Shown here: positions 25,952 to 34,928 of the stretch, in pieces | How the letters are laid out: every line of letters begins with the position of its first letter | Numbering within the stretch: position 1 is the stretch's first letter | Assembly: GCF_029215975.1 (NCBI RefSeq) | Contig: NZ_JAEMVD010000001.1 | Coordinates: forward strand, 124,001-188,000 | From: Sulfurimonas sp. SAG-AH-194-C20 | GTDB taxonomy: Bacteria; Campylobacterota; Campylobacteria; Campylobacterales; Sulfurimonadaceae | Direction of reading: 5' to 3' | DNA length: 64,000 nucleotides | Made by a program: the position numbers and the translations under genes | Notes under the pieces: generated by a model | Database searches by the model: none | What the model was told of the DNA's origin: nothing | What the model saw: the letters and a program-made list of their open reading frames with translations, nothing else

Positions 25952-28354
25952 ATGGTAACAAACTGGCGAATGAAAGTAGAAAAAAAGTTTGAAGATTTTA
26001 CGCACCTCACTATCAAGTATAGATTTATCGCTCTGTTTTTGACTCTAGCACTTGTTATTGGACTAGCTTCAAACCTTCCAAAAATCACCTTTGATACTTC
26101 TACTGAGGGATTTTTGTACAAAGATGATCCACAGATACTAATGTACAATGACTTTAGAAATCAGTTTGGTCGAGATGAGAAAATCATAGTTGCCATTAAA
26201 ACAAAAGATGTCTTTGACAAAGCCTTTTTAGAAAAACTTTTCAAACTTCACGAAGAGATACAAGAAAAAGTGCCTTACATAAAAGAGGTTGACTCCCTTA
26301 AAAATGCTAGAAAAACCATAGGAAACAAGTCTGAACTTATAGTCGAAGATCTCTTTTTAGATGGCATACCTGATGATACCAAAAAGCTCAAAGCCATTGC
26401 AGACTTTGCAAAAACAAACAGTATATACAAAGACCTCTACTTAAACGCAGACTCTACTTTTACAACCATCATGATAACCACTAACACTTATACATCTGTA
26501 GGTGCTGATGAGTTTGATGCACTCTCAGACGGCTTTGGAGATGATACTCATGGTGATGAAGAGTTAGAATTTATCACAGGAGCTGAGACAAATGAGTTAA
26601 TAGTAACACTTGAAGAGATACTCAAAAAGTACAAGGCTGATGATTTTAAAATCTATGATGCGGGCTCACCCATCGTTACAAAAAATCTACAAACAACACT
26701 TATGGCAGATATGTCAACATTTATACTTTATGTTATTCTGACTATCTCTATTTTACTTTTTTTAACATTTAGAAGAGTGAGTGGAGTTGTTATTCCTCTT
26801 ATGGTAGTTATTTTGACTTTACTTGCTACCATAGGCTCTATGGCTCTTCTTGGCTACCCCATAACTTCTATGACACAGATACTTCCCTCGCTTCTCTTAG
26901 CTGTGGCTATTGGAGATAGTATTCACATACTTTCCATCTTTTATCATAAGTATGATGAGACAGGAGATAAAAACTTAGCTATTACCTATGCGATAGGACA
27001 CTCTGGTCTGGCTGTAGTTATGACCTCTTTTACAACGGCAGCTTCACTGCTCTCTTTTGCTATCTCAGACATAGCACCCGTTGCTGCACTTGGGATATTT
27101 TCCGCTATTGGTGTGAGTTTAGCACTTGTGTTAACACTTGTTCTTATCCCTGTTTTACTCTCTTTAACTCCCATGAAACATAAGATAAAAGATGAAGATA
27201 GTTTCTTAGATAAGTTTATGATAAATATCGCAAACTTTTCCATCAACTACTCAAAAAGCATAGTAACTACTGCGTTTATCGTCATTGTAGTCTCTCTAGT
27301 ACTAGGCTCACAGATGCAGTTTTCTCACAATCCTCTTCATTGGTTTAAAAAGGACAATGTTGTGCGAACAAATACAGAGACTATAGATAAAGAGCTTCGT
27401 GGATCTATAAGCATAGAAGTGGTTTTAGATACGGGAGAGGAAAATGGAGTTTATAATCCTCACTTTTTAAACACTTTAGAAAAAGTAACACAAGAGATAT
27501 ATACTTACAAAGGTGAGAACTACTTTATAGGAAAAATAGTAAGTATAAATGATGTCTTAAAAGAGATACATATGGCGTTAAATGAGAACCGAGGAGAGTA
27601 CTATGTCATCCCTCAAAACAAAGACCTCATTGCCCAAGAGTTTTTACTTTTTGAGAATAGTGGGAGTGATGACTTAGAAGAGATAGTCGACTCTCAGTTT
27701 TCTAAAACTCGCATGAGTATCAAAGCTCCATGGGTGGATAGTGTGGAGTATGTTGAGATGATAGATGAGCTACAACTCCTACTTAATGAAGAGTTTAAAG
27801 GTATGGCAAGTGTGAGTGTGACAGGAACACTACCTATCCTCTCGACTACGATTACGAAGTCTATTGAGAGTTCTATCGAGTCTTATATCATTGCGTTTAT
27901 TGTCATAGCTATTTTAATGGTGATTCTCATTGGGAACTTCAAGTTAGGCTTACTGAGTATGATTCCTAACCTTACACCTATCATGTTTGCCATAGCGTTT
28001 ATGGTTGTGTTTGACCTGCCTTTAGACATGTTTACTATTCTCATCGGGGCGATAGCCATAGGGATGGTAGTAGATGATACCATCCACTACATGCACAACT
28101 TCAAACGCTACTATATACTGCATAATGATGTGGACGAGGCTATAAGGCTGACACTTCACTCAAGCGGTCGTGCGATACTTATAACATCAGTAGTGTTGAG
28201 TTCTGGCTTTTTAGTTTTTATGTTCGCGAGTATGACAAATCTTTTTAACTTTGGACTCATCACAGGTATAACAGTTATAGTCGCGATGATTACTAATTTA
28301 ACACTAACGGGTGCATTGATGAAACTAGTTATAAAAAGTCATGCTGATATTTAA
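25952..28354 (+). CDS. RND-superfamily exporter (MMPL/COG1033-like)
   Basis: The protein has 800 residues: one N-terminal helix, a periplasmic domain, a block of membrane helices (about 250-415), a second single helix and periplasmic domain, and a second block (about 650-795). Each block carries the G-D-S/D-D motif region (A-I-G-D-S-I-H and V-V-D-D-T-I-H-Y). This two-fold layout is that of the lipid-type RND exporters related to HpnN and MmpL. AAGGA lies eight bases before the ATG. Substrate unknown. It is divergent from anmK. Confidence 0.88.
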   Translation: MVTNWRMKVEKKFEDFTHLTIKYRFIALFLTLALVIGLASNLPKITFDTSTEGFLYKDDPQILMYNDFRNQFGRDEKIIVAIKTKDVFDKAFLEKLFKLHEEIQEKVPYIKEVDSLKNARKTIGNKSELIVEDLFLDGIPDDTKKLKAIADFAKTNSIYKDLYLNADSTFTTIMITTNTYTSVGADEFDALSDGFGDDTHGDEELEFITGAETNELIVTLEEILKKYKADDFKIYDAGSPIVTKNLQTTLMADMSTFILYVILTISILLFLTFRRVSGVVIPLMVVILTLLATIGSMALLGYPITSMTQILPSLLLAVAIGDSIHILSIFYHKYDETGDKNLAITYAIGHSGLAVVMTSFTTAASLLSFAISDIAPVAALGIFSAIGVSLALVLTLVLIPVLLSLTPMKHKIKDEDSFLDKFMINIANFSINYSKSIVTTAFIVIVVSLVLGSQMQFSHNPLHWFKKDNVVRTNTETIDKELRGSISIEVVLDTGEENGVYNPHFLNTLEKVTQEIYTYKGENYFIGKIVSINDVLKEIHMALNENRGEYYVIPQNKDLIAQEFLLFENSGSDDLEEIVDSQFSKTRMSIKAPWVDSVEYVEMIDELQLLLNEEFKGMASVSVTGTLPILSTTITKSIESSIESYIIAFIVIAILMVILIGNFKLGLLSMIPNLTPIMFAIAFMVVFDLPLDMFTILIGAIAIGMVVDDTIHYMHNFKRYYILHNDVDEAIRLTLHSSGRAILITSVVLSSGFLVFMFASMTNLFNFGLITGITVIVAMITNLTLTGALMKLVIKSHADI

Positions 28355-28368
28355 CTTTTTATCTGTAA

Positions 28369-28394
28369 GCTTGTTTGCATAAGTCTAAACAAGC
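28369..28394 (+). terminator. Stem-loop after RND exporter gene
   Basis: GCTTGTTT (28369-28376) and AAACAAGC (28387-28394) form an 8-base stem with a 10-base loop, 15 bases after the stop codon. The following T-run is poor, so termination may be weak. Confidence 0.45.
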
Positions 28395-28543
28395 CATTTC
28401 GTATATAAATATAATATATTAGGTATATATTTTAGTAAGATTTTTACTATAAAAAACAAGATATTTTATTTTATTAAGATGTCTTTACCACTATTGTGCT
28501 ATAGTATAGATACTTTATAAATACTATTACAAAGGAGTACATT

Positions 28544-28846
28544 ATGTCAGTAGTTATTAATATAAAAAATGAGACTGGTGGTTTTGACTTTGTTGGTTCT
28601 AGAGGTGCAGGTGAAATCGTTAGAAAAAGAATGAAAAAAGAATTAGATAAAGGAAGTACAATAACATTAGATTTTAATGGAATAGAACAAGTGACTCAGT
28701 CTTTTATAGATGAGTTTTTTGGTATTTTCATACGAGCATTTGGTATTGAATATGTTAGAGGAAAAGTTAGACTTGTAAATGAAACACAAGGAATAAAAGA
28801 TACTATCAACTTTGTTATTAAATATTCAAAAGAGCGTTCTGCTTAG
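28544..28846 (+). CDS. STAS-like protein (DUF4325 type)
   Basis: The protein has 100 residues. G-S-R-G-A-G-E-x-V-R near the N-terminus, I-T-L-D-F-N-G-I-E-x-V-T-Q-S-F-I-D-E-F-F in the middle, and a helical end match the STAS-like DUF4325 family. These are often paired with an ATPase of the histidine-kinase fold, as anti-sigma/antagonist-style partners. A strong AAGGAG precedes the ATG. The partner-type ATPase gene lies just beyond, on the opposite strand, and the two stop codons overlap by four bases. Confidence 0.8.
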   Translation: MSVVINIKNETGGFDFVGSRGAGEIVRKRMKKELDKGSTITLDFNGIEQVTQSFIDEFFGIFIRAFGIEYVRGKVRLVNETQGIKDTINFVIKYSKERSA

Positions 28847-29673
28847 TAAAAATCTTCATCTTTATCATCAATTATCTCTTTCCAAAGATAGTTTCTCTTA
28901 AAATAATCCATATCAAACTCAATTTTGGCTTCATCAAATTCAAAAGCTACAACGACTCCTTTCCAGGGGTCTGATAATTTCTTTGTTGTATAGAGTCCAT
29001 TAGTATATCTAATCAAGGTGTCATTAGAAATAATAATAAACCTACCATCTGTTTGTTTGAGAATTTCCACCATTGCATAAAGTCCAAAACCTGCATTTTT
29101 TTCTTGACCATACATTTTTTGAGGTGTTGCAGTAATTCCTTTTTTTAGTGCTTTATGTATAGCTTCTTCTTCTGTCGTAATGTCATTAAATTTTAGTTTT
29201 AAATTTGAAAGAAATCCTACACCTCTATCTGAGATTGCAAATTGAATTTTCTTATTTGTTGGATAGTATTGTGCCATTACATGTCCATCAGATTGTGCAT
29301 GGTCAGCTACATTATTCATTAATTCTAAAAATAGGTAGTGCAGGTAATGTTTTAAATCCTTATTATCTGTATCTGTTAAATCTTTGAAATTTTTAAGCAT
29401 TACATCGGTTAATTGTGTTGAGATTGTTTCTAGTCCTGCACGTGTTTTAACTATAGATATTGGACTAAATGTTTTGCAAAACTTATAATCGGAAGTTAGC
29501 ATATTATAAATGTAGTCATTATCTGTTGTAAGTTGAAAATTAACATCACTGTTATAGGCACTTGTCATAGAAATGAAAATTGGTTCAACCCACTTGATAT
29601 CTTCAAATAAATTATTATTGTTATTAAATAAATTACTATATTTTTCGATGTTTGATATCTTAATTTTTTTCAT
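28843..29673 (-). CDS. HATPase_c-domain protein, partner-type to STAS-like protein
   Basis: The protein has 276 residues. A C-terminal GHKL ATPase core has the N-box E-L-M-N-N-V-A-D-H-A (about 130) and G1 box I-S-D-R-G-V-G-F, then a G-F-G-L-Y-A-M lid segment near 195. There is no phospho-accepting His domain and no receiver, so it is not a classical sensor kinase. It may regulate the STAS-like protein by binding or phosphorylation, as anti-sigma kinases do; this is inferred from family habit. Confidence 0.75.
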   Translation of the reverse strand: MKKIKISNIEKYSNLFNNNNNLFEDIKWVEPIFISMTSAYNSDVNFQLTTDNDYIYNMLTSDYKFCKTFSPISIVKTRAGLETISTQLTDVMLKNFKDLTDTDNKDLKHYLHYLFLELMNNVADHAQSDGHVMAQYYPTNKKIQFAISDRGVGFLSNLKLKFNDITTEEEAIHKALKKGITATPQKMYGQEKNAGFGLYAMVEILKQTDGRFIIISNDTLIRYTNGLYTTKKLSDPWKGVVVAFEFDEAKIEFDMDYFKRNYLWKEIIDDKDEDFY

Positions 29674-29676
29674 AAA

Positions 29677-31152
29677 TTACTCCTTCTGTTTTATACTTTG
29701 CATTATAGCAAATGATATTACAGTCCCAAGTGCTATCTGCCATGCAAAACCAATGCTAAACCCAAATGTATAGGGTTGTAGAGCAAGAACAGTTAAAAAT
29801 CCTCCACCAAGAGCAAAAGGGACAGTTTTTACACTTCCTCTCTTGGTGAAAATTGCTGAGAAAAACACACCGAGTAGACCAGTGTAAGCAAACGCCATAA
29901 CTCCAAGCGCAAAACCTATGAGTGAAAGTTCTGCATATCTTTGCCAGAAGTAAGAGAGGATTGCCATGAGGGTGAGTGTAAGAGCAAAAAAGAGGACTGC
30001 GTTTCTTGAGGCTTTTATGAAGTGTCTCTCATCTGTATTTGGATTTTTTGCTAGTTTATAAGGCTTGTAGAGATCTTCTATGGCGACAGACGCCATGGCT
30101 CCTAAAACAGAGTTTGTGCTTGAGAGTGCGGCAGCTATGGCTCCGACAGTTACAAAACCACGAAGACCTTCAGGCATTTCGTTTAAGATATAGTACATAA
30201 AGATAGTGATTTTTTCACCCTTAAAAGTTTGTAAAACTTCCGTGCTTTGGTAGTGAACAAAAAGTAAAGCCCCAATGCTTAAAAAAAGTAAAACGATAGG
30301 AATAGTAAAAAGGATAGAGAGCAGAAGTGAACGAGAGGCTTCATCTTTGTTTTTACAGCTTAGAACCCGTTGTGTCATGTCTTGGTCGAGTCCAAACGCA
30401 GCAATGTTGAGGAGTAACCATCCACTTAAAAGCCCGATAATACTAAACTTCCCATCTAAAGAAGTATCTATAAACACTAACTTGTCACTTGCATTTAAAG
30501 TAGCTAGAATATCTACACCCTCTAAAGAAGTGTAAAGATAAAACACAACAAGTACTCCAGCACTAACATAGGTAATAGCCTGAATGATGTCACTCAAAAT
30601 AACAGACTTTACCCCACCAAAGTAAGTATAAGCTAAAGCCCCAAGAACTAAGATAAGAATGGAGATAAGCATATGAACAAACGCGATGTCAAGAAAAAGT
30701 ATCATGCTTATAGCGAGTGCCGCGATGTAGAGTCTAGCCCCACTAGCCATAACACGACCGACAAGAAACATAACACCAGCTTGTTTTTTCGCACTCTCAC
30801 CATAACGATTTTCTAAAAGTTCATAAACTGTGATGGCATTTATCTCATAAAACTTTGGCACAAAGTATTTCGCTACAAATATAACTCCAAGAAGAGAAGA
30901 GAAGTAAAATCCGATGAGTGTAAAGTTGTGAGAGTAAGAAAACTCAGGCACACCGAGAAAAGTAGCGGCTGACTGAGTAGTTGCGAGTATGCTGATGGCA
31001 ACTGCGAGAAGTGGCATGGCGTTTGAAGCGGTGAAGTACTCTTTTGTTGAGTTTATTTTAGAGCGAGAAAACCAGTAAGAGCTAAAGGCTAAAACACCAA
31101 AGTAAGCTAAAAATATAAGCCAGTCAAGAGAGGAAAAAGTACTATTTATCAA
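29677..31152 (-). CDS. Sodium:solute symporter (SSS family)
   Basis: The protein has 491 residues with about 13 membrane helices. The N-terminal Y-W-F-S-R-S-K-x-x-S-T-x-E-Y-F-T-A segment and the A-T-Q-S-A-A-T-F-L-G-V-P sodium-site helix are typical. Substrates of this family include sugars, sialic acid, amino acids and organic acids. It overlaps the NagZ-amidase gene by 11 bases, so an import role for amino sugars released from peptidoglycan is plausible but unproven. Confidence 0.88.
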   Translation of the reverse strand: MINSTFSSLDWLIFLAYFGVLAFSSYWFSRSKINSTKEYFTASNAMPLLAVAISILATTQSAATFLGVPEFSYSHNFTLIGFYFSSLLGVIFVAKYFVPKFYEINAITVYELLENRYGESAKKQAGVMFLVGRVMASGARLYIAALAISMILFLDIAFVHMLISILILVLGALAYTYFGGVKSVILSDIIQAITYVSAGVLVVFYLYTSLEGVDILATLNASDKLVFIDTSLDGKFSIIGLLSGWLLLNIAAFGLDQDMTQRVLSCKNKDEASRSLLLSILFTIPIVLLFLSIGALLFVHYQSTEVLQTFKGEKITIFMYYILNEMPEGLRGFVTVGAIAAALSSTNSVLGAMASVAIEDLYKPYKLAKNPNTDERHFIKASRNAVLFFALTLTLMAILSYFWQRYAELSLIGFALGVMAFAYTGLLGVFFSAIFTKRGSVKTVPFALGGGFLTVLALQPYTFGFSIGFAWQIALGTVISFAIMQSIKQKE

Positions 31153-32800
31153 GAGCTTCTCTTAGCTGAGACATAAAAACTTTTCCAGGGTCATTTTTCT
31201 CTGTTCTGTATGACTTATCATTTTCTAACCAAAGTTTTGAGTCTTCATACTCTCTATACTCGTAATGCCCAAAGACATTTTTTATACTTGGGTATTTACT
31301 CTTGAGGTACTCTATGAGTCTGATGTTTGCGCGAAGTTGTGCTGGCGTCAGGTCTTCTTTTGTGTTACTCTCTCCTCCAACATTTTCTATACCTATACTT
31401 GAGTAGTTTAAGCCTATGACATGTCTTGCCATAATGTTCTCAGGCATGAGTTGGTAGATAACACCTTTACGGTTGATGAGAAAATGAGCTGAGACATTTA
31501 GAGCCGATGCTTTAGCGATGTCAGCTCTATCGCTAAAAAGAAGTTCAGGATTTAAACGCTCAAATGACTGCTCAAAACTCATCACAGCAGTCCAGTGCAC
31601 GACTACACTTTTAGGCACAATTTTAATGTTTATTACTTCAAGTGAGTAGTGCGTTTTGATGTACTCCTTAGTTAGCTCTATGCGTTTGTCTGTAAAGATG
31701 ATGGGCTTTTGTATGATAGAATTTTTCGTATGCATATTTTGAATGCGTCTGTTTGCAGCTTTTATTTGTCCTAAGGGTATAGCACCACTTTTGACCTGTT
31801 TATATATAGTGTCGATTATCTCAGTGATGCTATTGTGTGCGAGTTGATTTCCAAAGAGCAGTATATCTACCCCTGCGTTTATGGCTAAAGTTGTACTCTC
31901 TTTAAGTGTATAGTGTGCAGATATAGCTTTCATCTGCATATCATCACTGATGATAAGACCTTTAAAGTGAAGTTCATTTCTAAGTAGGTCTGTGTTTATT
32001 TTACAAGAAAGTGTCGCTGGATACTGAGCATCAAGATGTTTGTTAAAAACATGTGCTGTCATAATGGTGTCAGCTCTATTTTCTTTGATGAGAGTTTTGT
32101 AAGGCTCTAGTTCTTTTTGACTCCAAGTCTCACTCACATCCACAAAACCCTTATGCGAATCTCCAAGAGAAGAACCATGACCGGGAAAGTGTTTTAATAC
32201 GGAGATGATGTTTTTCTCTCTTTGTGCATCTATCACTAAAGAAGCATACTTTACTACATCTTCACTTTTTTCACCAAAAGAGCGCTCAAGTCCAACTATA
32301 ACTCTGTTTTTTGGATTGACACTTAGGTCTACTACTGGAGCAAAGTTGAGGTTAATGCCGACATTTTTTAGCATCTGTGCTTGGGTAGCATATATCTCTT
32401 TTGCCTTAGCTGCGTTTAGCTTGGATACCTCAAACGCAGAGGGAATTTTGACAAAACCATACTGCGGTTTAAGTCGAGCAACTTTTCCTCCCTCTTGGTC
32501 TATGGCGATAAAAAGAGGTTTTTTAGAGTAGTTTTGTAAGTCTTGGGTGAGTTGTTTTACTTGATAGGGATTGAGTATGTTTTTTACCCGTTTTTTATCC
32601 TTATAAAACCTATCAAAAAGTATAACACCACCTAAGTTGTAAGTCTGGATGTCTTTAATAACTTGTGAATTGTAGAAAACAGCTTGATCTTCAAAACCTA
32701 CGACAAGCATTCTCCCTATCATTTTTTTAAGTTCTATATCTTCAACGGAGGTTGCATTTAGTAGTAAAACTGTTTGTAAAAGTAGAAAAAATATTCTCAT
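31142..32800 (-). CDS. Secreted NagZ (GH3 N-acetylglucosaminidase) fused to N-acetylmuramoyl-L-alanine amidase
   Basis: I start this at the ATG at 32800, where GAGGG lies six bases upstream and ATGA overlaps the preceding stop. About 552 residues start with a signal peptide, followed by a GH3 domain (about 25-345). It has the NagZ loop K-H-F-P-G-H-G-x-x-x-x-D-S-H and the nucleophile Asp in I-S-D-D-M-Q-M. An amidase_2 domain follows (about 375-550), with V-V-H-W-T-A, H-F-L-I-N-R-K-G, G-I-E-N-V-G and N-D-P-G-K. The two domains would remove GlcNAc and the stem peptide from the same muropeptide. The signal peptide places this in the periplasm, unlike cytoplasmic NagZ and AmpD of enteric bacteria. 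Confidence 0.9.
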   Translation of the reverse strand: MRIFFLLLQTVLLLNATSVEDIELKKMIGRMLVVGFEDQAVFYNSQVIKDIQTYNLGGVILFDRFYKDKKRVKNILNPYQVKQLTQDLQNYSKKPLFIAIDQEGGKVARLKPQYGFVKIPSAFEVSKLNAAKAKEIYATQAQMLKNVGINLNFAPVVDLSVNPKNRVIVGLERSFGEKSEDVVKYASLVIDAQREKNIISVLKHFPGHGSSLGDSHKGFVDVSETWSQKELEPYKTLIKENRADTIMTAHVFNKHLDAQYPATLSCKINTDLLRNELHFKGLIISDDMQMKAISAHYTLKESTTLAINAGVDILLFGNQLAHNSITEIIDTIYKQVKSGAIPLGQIKAANRRIQNMHTKNSIIQKPIIFTDKRIELTKEYIKTHYSLEVINIKIVPKSVVVHWTAVMSFEQSFERLNPELLFSDRADIAKASALNVSAHFLINRKGVIYQLMPENIMARHVIGLNYSSIGIENVGGESNTKEDLTPAQLRANIRLIEYLKSKYPSIKNVFGHYEYREYEDSKLWLENDKSYRTEKNDPGKVFMSQLREALDK

Positions 32801-33351
32801 TGACATCCCTCTGTACTAAGTAATAGTTTATTTATATCATTAATCGCTTTAAAGATAAGTGATTTCGTTTTTTCTTTTGTAACACTCTGTGGCTCAAAGT
32901 GATCGCTTACTACTTTTAAGATATGAAAGTTTTTTATAGCGGGGGAATGGAGAACTGCATCTAAAAATCCATAAGACTCCATATCTACTAAATCATATTT
33001 TGCTTCACTTAAGGCTTCATCTACACAGACAATATCCTTTTTATTTTTAGCAAAACCTTGAGAGACTCCATTATAGACAACTACACCTATATCCATCAAA
33101 GTGCCTATCTTAGAGCTACTTTTCGCAGCACAAATCCCGATGTTGAGAAAGATGTCAGTATCACAAATATCATATTGATTGATAAGTGTCTGTGTTGCTT
33201 CTCTCGCACTTTTAATACCAACCCCACTTAATATAATTTTTCTAGTATCATCATAATAGAGTGAAAAACTACCTAAATGAGATTTTTGAAGTTTATACTT
33301 ATCTACAAATGCTTGAACTTCGCTCTTAAGTGCCATAACTATATAAGTCAA
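32797..33351 (-). CDS. Nucleoside phosphorylase/MTAN-fold protein
   Basis: The protein has 184 residues and is short for the family (usually 230 or more). Features of the purine nucleoside phosphorylase/MTAN fold are visible: I-V-M-A-L-K-S-E near the start, I-L-S-G-V-G-I-K-S-A, N-I-G-I-C-A-A, V-D-M-E-S-Y-G-F and K-V-V-S-D-H. The purine-site V-D-M-E and late Asp are kept. It may hydrolyse or phosphorolyse a nucleoside, or be a futalosine-type relative. It is first in the operon with the NagZ-amidase and symporter genes. Confidence 0.7.
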   Translation of the reverse strand: MTYIVMALKSEVQAFVDKYKLQKSHLGSFSLYYDDTRKIILSGVGIKSAREATQTLINQYDICDTDIFLNIGICAAKSSSKIGTLMDIGVVVYNGVSQGFAKNKKDIVCVDEALSEAKYDLVDMESYGFLDAVLHSPAIKNFHILKVVSDHFEPQSVTKEKTKSLIFKAINDINKLLLSTEGCQ

Positions 33352-33411
33352 TAAGTTTTCCTTTAAAGTTTATTTCGATATTATAGTGAAAATATTATAA
33401 GGAAATTTTTG

Positions 33412-33750
33412 ATGGCACTTACAAATCCTGATTATTCAAATTTAGATTATGATGATATGGCAAAGAATATTGGGCTTAAACCAAAGCATATACCATTGCT
33501 TTTAAGCAGTTATCTTGAAGAAGCTCAACCACTTTTTGCAAGTTTAGAAACGGCAATCGCAAAAAATGATTATGAGACCATTAAAAAGAATGCTCATTCA
33601 TTAAAGGGTAGCTCTGGGAACATGCGTTTTACTGAGCTCTATGATATGGCAAAAGAAATGGAGCTTTCAGCAGCAGAGAGTAACTCTTCTTTTGAATATG
33701 CAAAGTATTTAGAGGCAATAAGTATAGCAGTCGCAACAATTAAGATATAA
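33412..33750 (+). CDS. Stand-alone HPt phosphotransfer protein
   Basis: The start is ATG at 33412, with AAGGA eight bases upstream. The 112 residues form a four-helix HPt bundle with the phospho-accepting H62 in A-H-S-L-K-G-S-S-G-N. It would relay phosphate between receiver domains in a phosphorelay. No kinase or receiver gene lies next to it, so its partners are elsewhere. Confidence 0.88.
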   Translation: MALTNPDYSNLDYDDMAKNIGLKPKHIPLLLSSYLEEAQPLFASLETAIAKNDYETIKKNAHSLKGSSGNMRFTELYDMAKEMELSAAESNSSFEYAKYLEAISIAVATIKI

Positions 33751-33765
33751 ATAAATAATTTTAGC

Positions 33766-33771
33766 TATACT
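33766..33771 (+). promoter_or_regulatory. -10 element of SRP RNA gene
   Basis: TATACT lies seven bases before the inferred 5' end of the RNA at 33779. No clear -35 is visible. Confidence 0.5.
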
Positions 33772-33778
33772 TTCAGTT

Positions 33779-33881
33779 CTCTTCTTTAGACCTGTGCAAT
33801 GGTTGCTACGGATAATGGGTCAGGGTAGGAATACAGCAGCCCACCTTTAGCAATTATGTGCCGCAGGTATCTGGAGAAGAG
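33779..33881 (+). ncRNA. ffs: Signal recognition particle RNA (4.5S type)
   Basis: This RNA forms the SRP with Ffh. The conserved apical loop region reads GGGTCAGG-GTAGGAA-TACAGCAGCCC (33827-33843 at its centre), equivalent to the GGTCAGG-x-GGAA-x-AGCAGCC core of small bacterial SRP RNAs. The ends pair: CTCTTCT at about 33779-33785 with AGAAGAG at about 33875-33881. At about 103 nucleotides it has normal size for the short, Alu-less form. The exact ends are estimated from the stem. Confidence 0.9.
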
Positions 33882-33959
33882 TCTTCTACTATAAAACATT
33901 TCACATATAAATTTTCCCGATACATACTTTTTAATAATGATAAAATAATAATTTTTTAC

Positions 33960-33965
33960 TATAAT
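33960..33965 (+). promoter_or_regulatory. -10 element of the type II secretion operon
   Basis: A perfect TATAAT lies 33 bases before gspG. AAGG (33986-33989) can pair with CCTT (33994-33997) over a four-base loop just before the ATG, which might weakly hide the ribosome binding site. Confidence 0.55.
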
Positions 33966-33997
33966 AGAGTATTTAATAATAAGAAAAGGTTCACCTT

Positions 33998-34399
33998 ATG
34001 AAATATACAACAAATAAAAAAGCTTTCTCACTCATAGAGCTGATGATAGTTATTGTTATTTTAGGACTACTTGCAGCTATGGTAATGCCGAGTCTTACAG
34101 GTAAAGGTGAAGAGGCGAAACGCGACTTGGTTTGTGTACAGATGAAGTCTATTTATGATGGTGCTTTAGATATGTACAAGATAAAAAATAGTGTTTATCC
34201 CGCAACCGAGGAAGGTATTAAAGCATTAACTGAAGATGACTCTTACTTTAAAGATGGAAAAATGCCAAAAGACTCATGGGGTCAAGAGTTTATCTATTTA
34301 AATGATGATGGTAGCATCGAACTTATATCTTTAGGTGCTGATAAAAAAGAGGGTGGAAAGAAAGAGGGCAAAGATATAAGACTGAGTGAGTGTAAGTAA
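33998..34399 (+). CDS. gspG: GspG, major pseudopilin
   Basis: It is the main subunit of the type II secretion pseudopilus. The 133 residues start with a short basic leader. The prepilin site reads K-K-A/F-S-L-I-E-L-M, with Glu at position +5 but Ala instead of Gly before the cut. A long hydrophobic helix follows, then the GspG C-terminal pattern Y-P-x-T-E-E-G-I-K-A-L, W-G-Q-E-F-I-Y and S-L-G-A-D. It is the first gene of the T2SS operon. Confidence 0.93.
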   Translation: MKYTTNKKAFSLIELMIVIVILGLLAAMVMPSLTGKGEEAKRDLVCVQMKSIYDGALDMYKIKNSVYPATEEGIKALTEDDSYFKDGKMPKDSWGQEFIYLNDDGSIELISLGADKKEGGKKEGKDIRLSECK

Positions 34400-34928
34400 A
34401 GGCGTGAAAAAAGCTTTTTCTCTTATAGAATTGATGATAGTTATAGTAATTATCGGGGTGATTTACACCCTTGCTGTGAGTAAGCTACAAAATGTAGGTG
34501 CACAAAAACCAGTTCCAAGTTTGAAAAATCTTAAAGAGTACCTCTTTACTTATGTAAAAGAAGAGACTAAAGAGGTGAAACTTTTGTGTTTAGGTGCATG
34601 TGAGAGTTGTGATGTTTATGTTGATGATGTGAAACAAGAGAAGAAAATAGAGCCTTTTTTTGATGACAGCATAGAAGTATATAAATATGATTTTTCACAA
34701 GGGACACGAAAAGTTCAAGATGCAGTTTTTTTTAACGAAGAGGGGAGACAAGAAGATGTCTGTTTTTCATTTACTATGAGTAGAAATTCAATAAGCGAGC
34801 AAGTTCTCATTGTTTTTAAAGAAAAAGCTTATGACTACACAAGCTACTTTACTCCTACAAAAGTGTATGACCACCTAGAAGAATTACTTGAGTCTAAAGA
34901 GATTGTAGTACAAGAAGTAGCACGATGA
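34386..34928 (+). CDS. Minor pseudopilin, GspH-like
   Basis: The protein has 180 residues. The prepilin start K-K-A/F-S-L-I-E-L-M-I-V-I-V-I-I-G is nearly the same as in GspG, again with Ala before the cut. The remainder has a C-x-x-C pair (L-G-A-C-E-S-C) and no closer match. The GTG at 34386 overlaps gspG by 14 bases; a GTG at 34404 is an alternative. The H assignment comes from gene order and size. Confidence 0.7.
   Translation: MSVSKGVKKAFSLIELMIVIVIIGVIYTLAVSKLQNVGAQKPVPSLKNLKEYLFTYVKEETKEVKLLCLGACESCDVYVDDVKQEKKIEPFFDDSIEVYKYDFSQGTRKVQDAVFFNEEGRQEDVCFSFTMSRNSISEQVLIVFKEKAYDYTSYFTPTKVYDHLEELLESKEIVVQEVAR

Noticed and set aside
21498-33351. MupP-like HAD phosphatase to complete the AnmK-to-AmgK step
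   Set aside because: No D-x-D-x-T/V HAD motif protein is found among these genes; it must be elsewhere or replaced.
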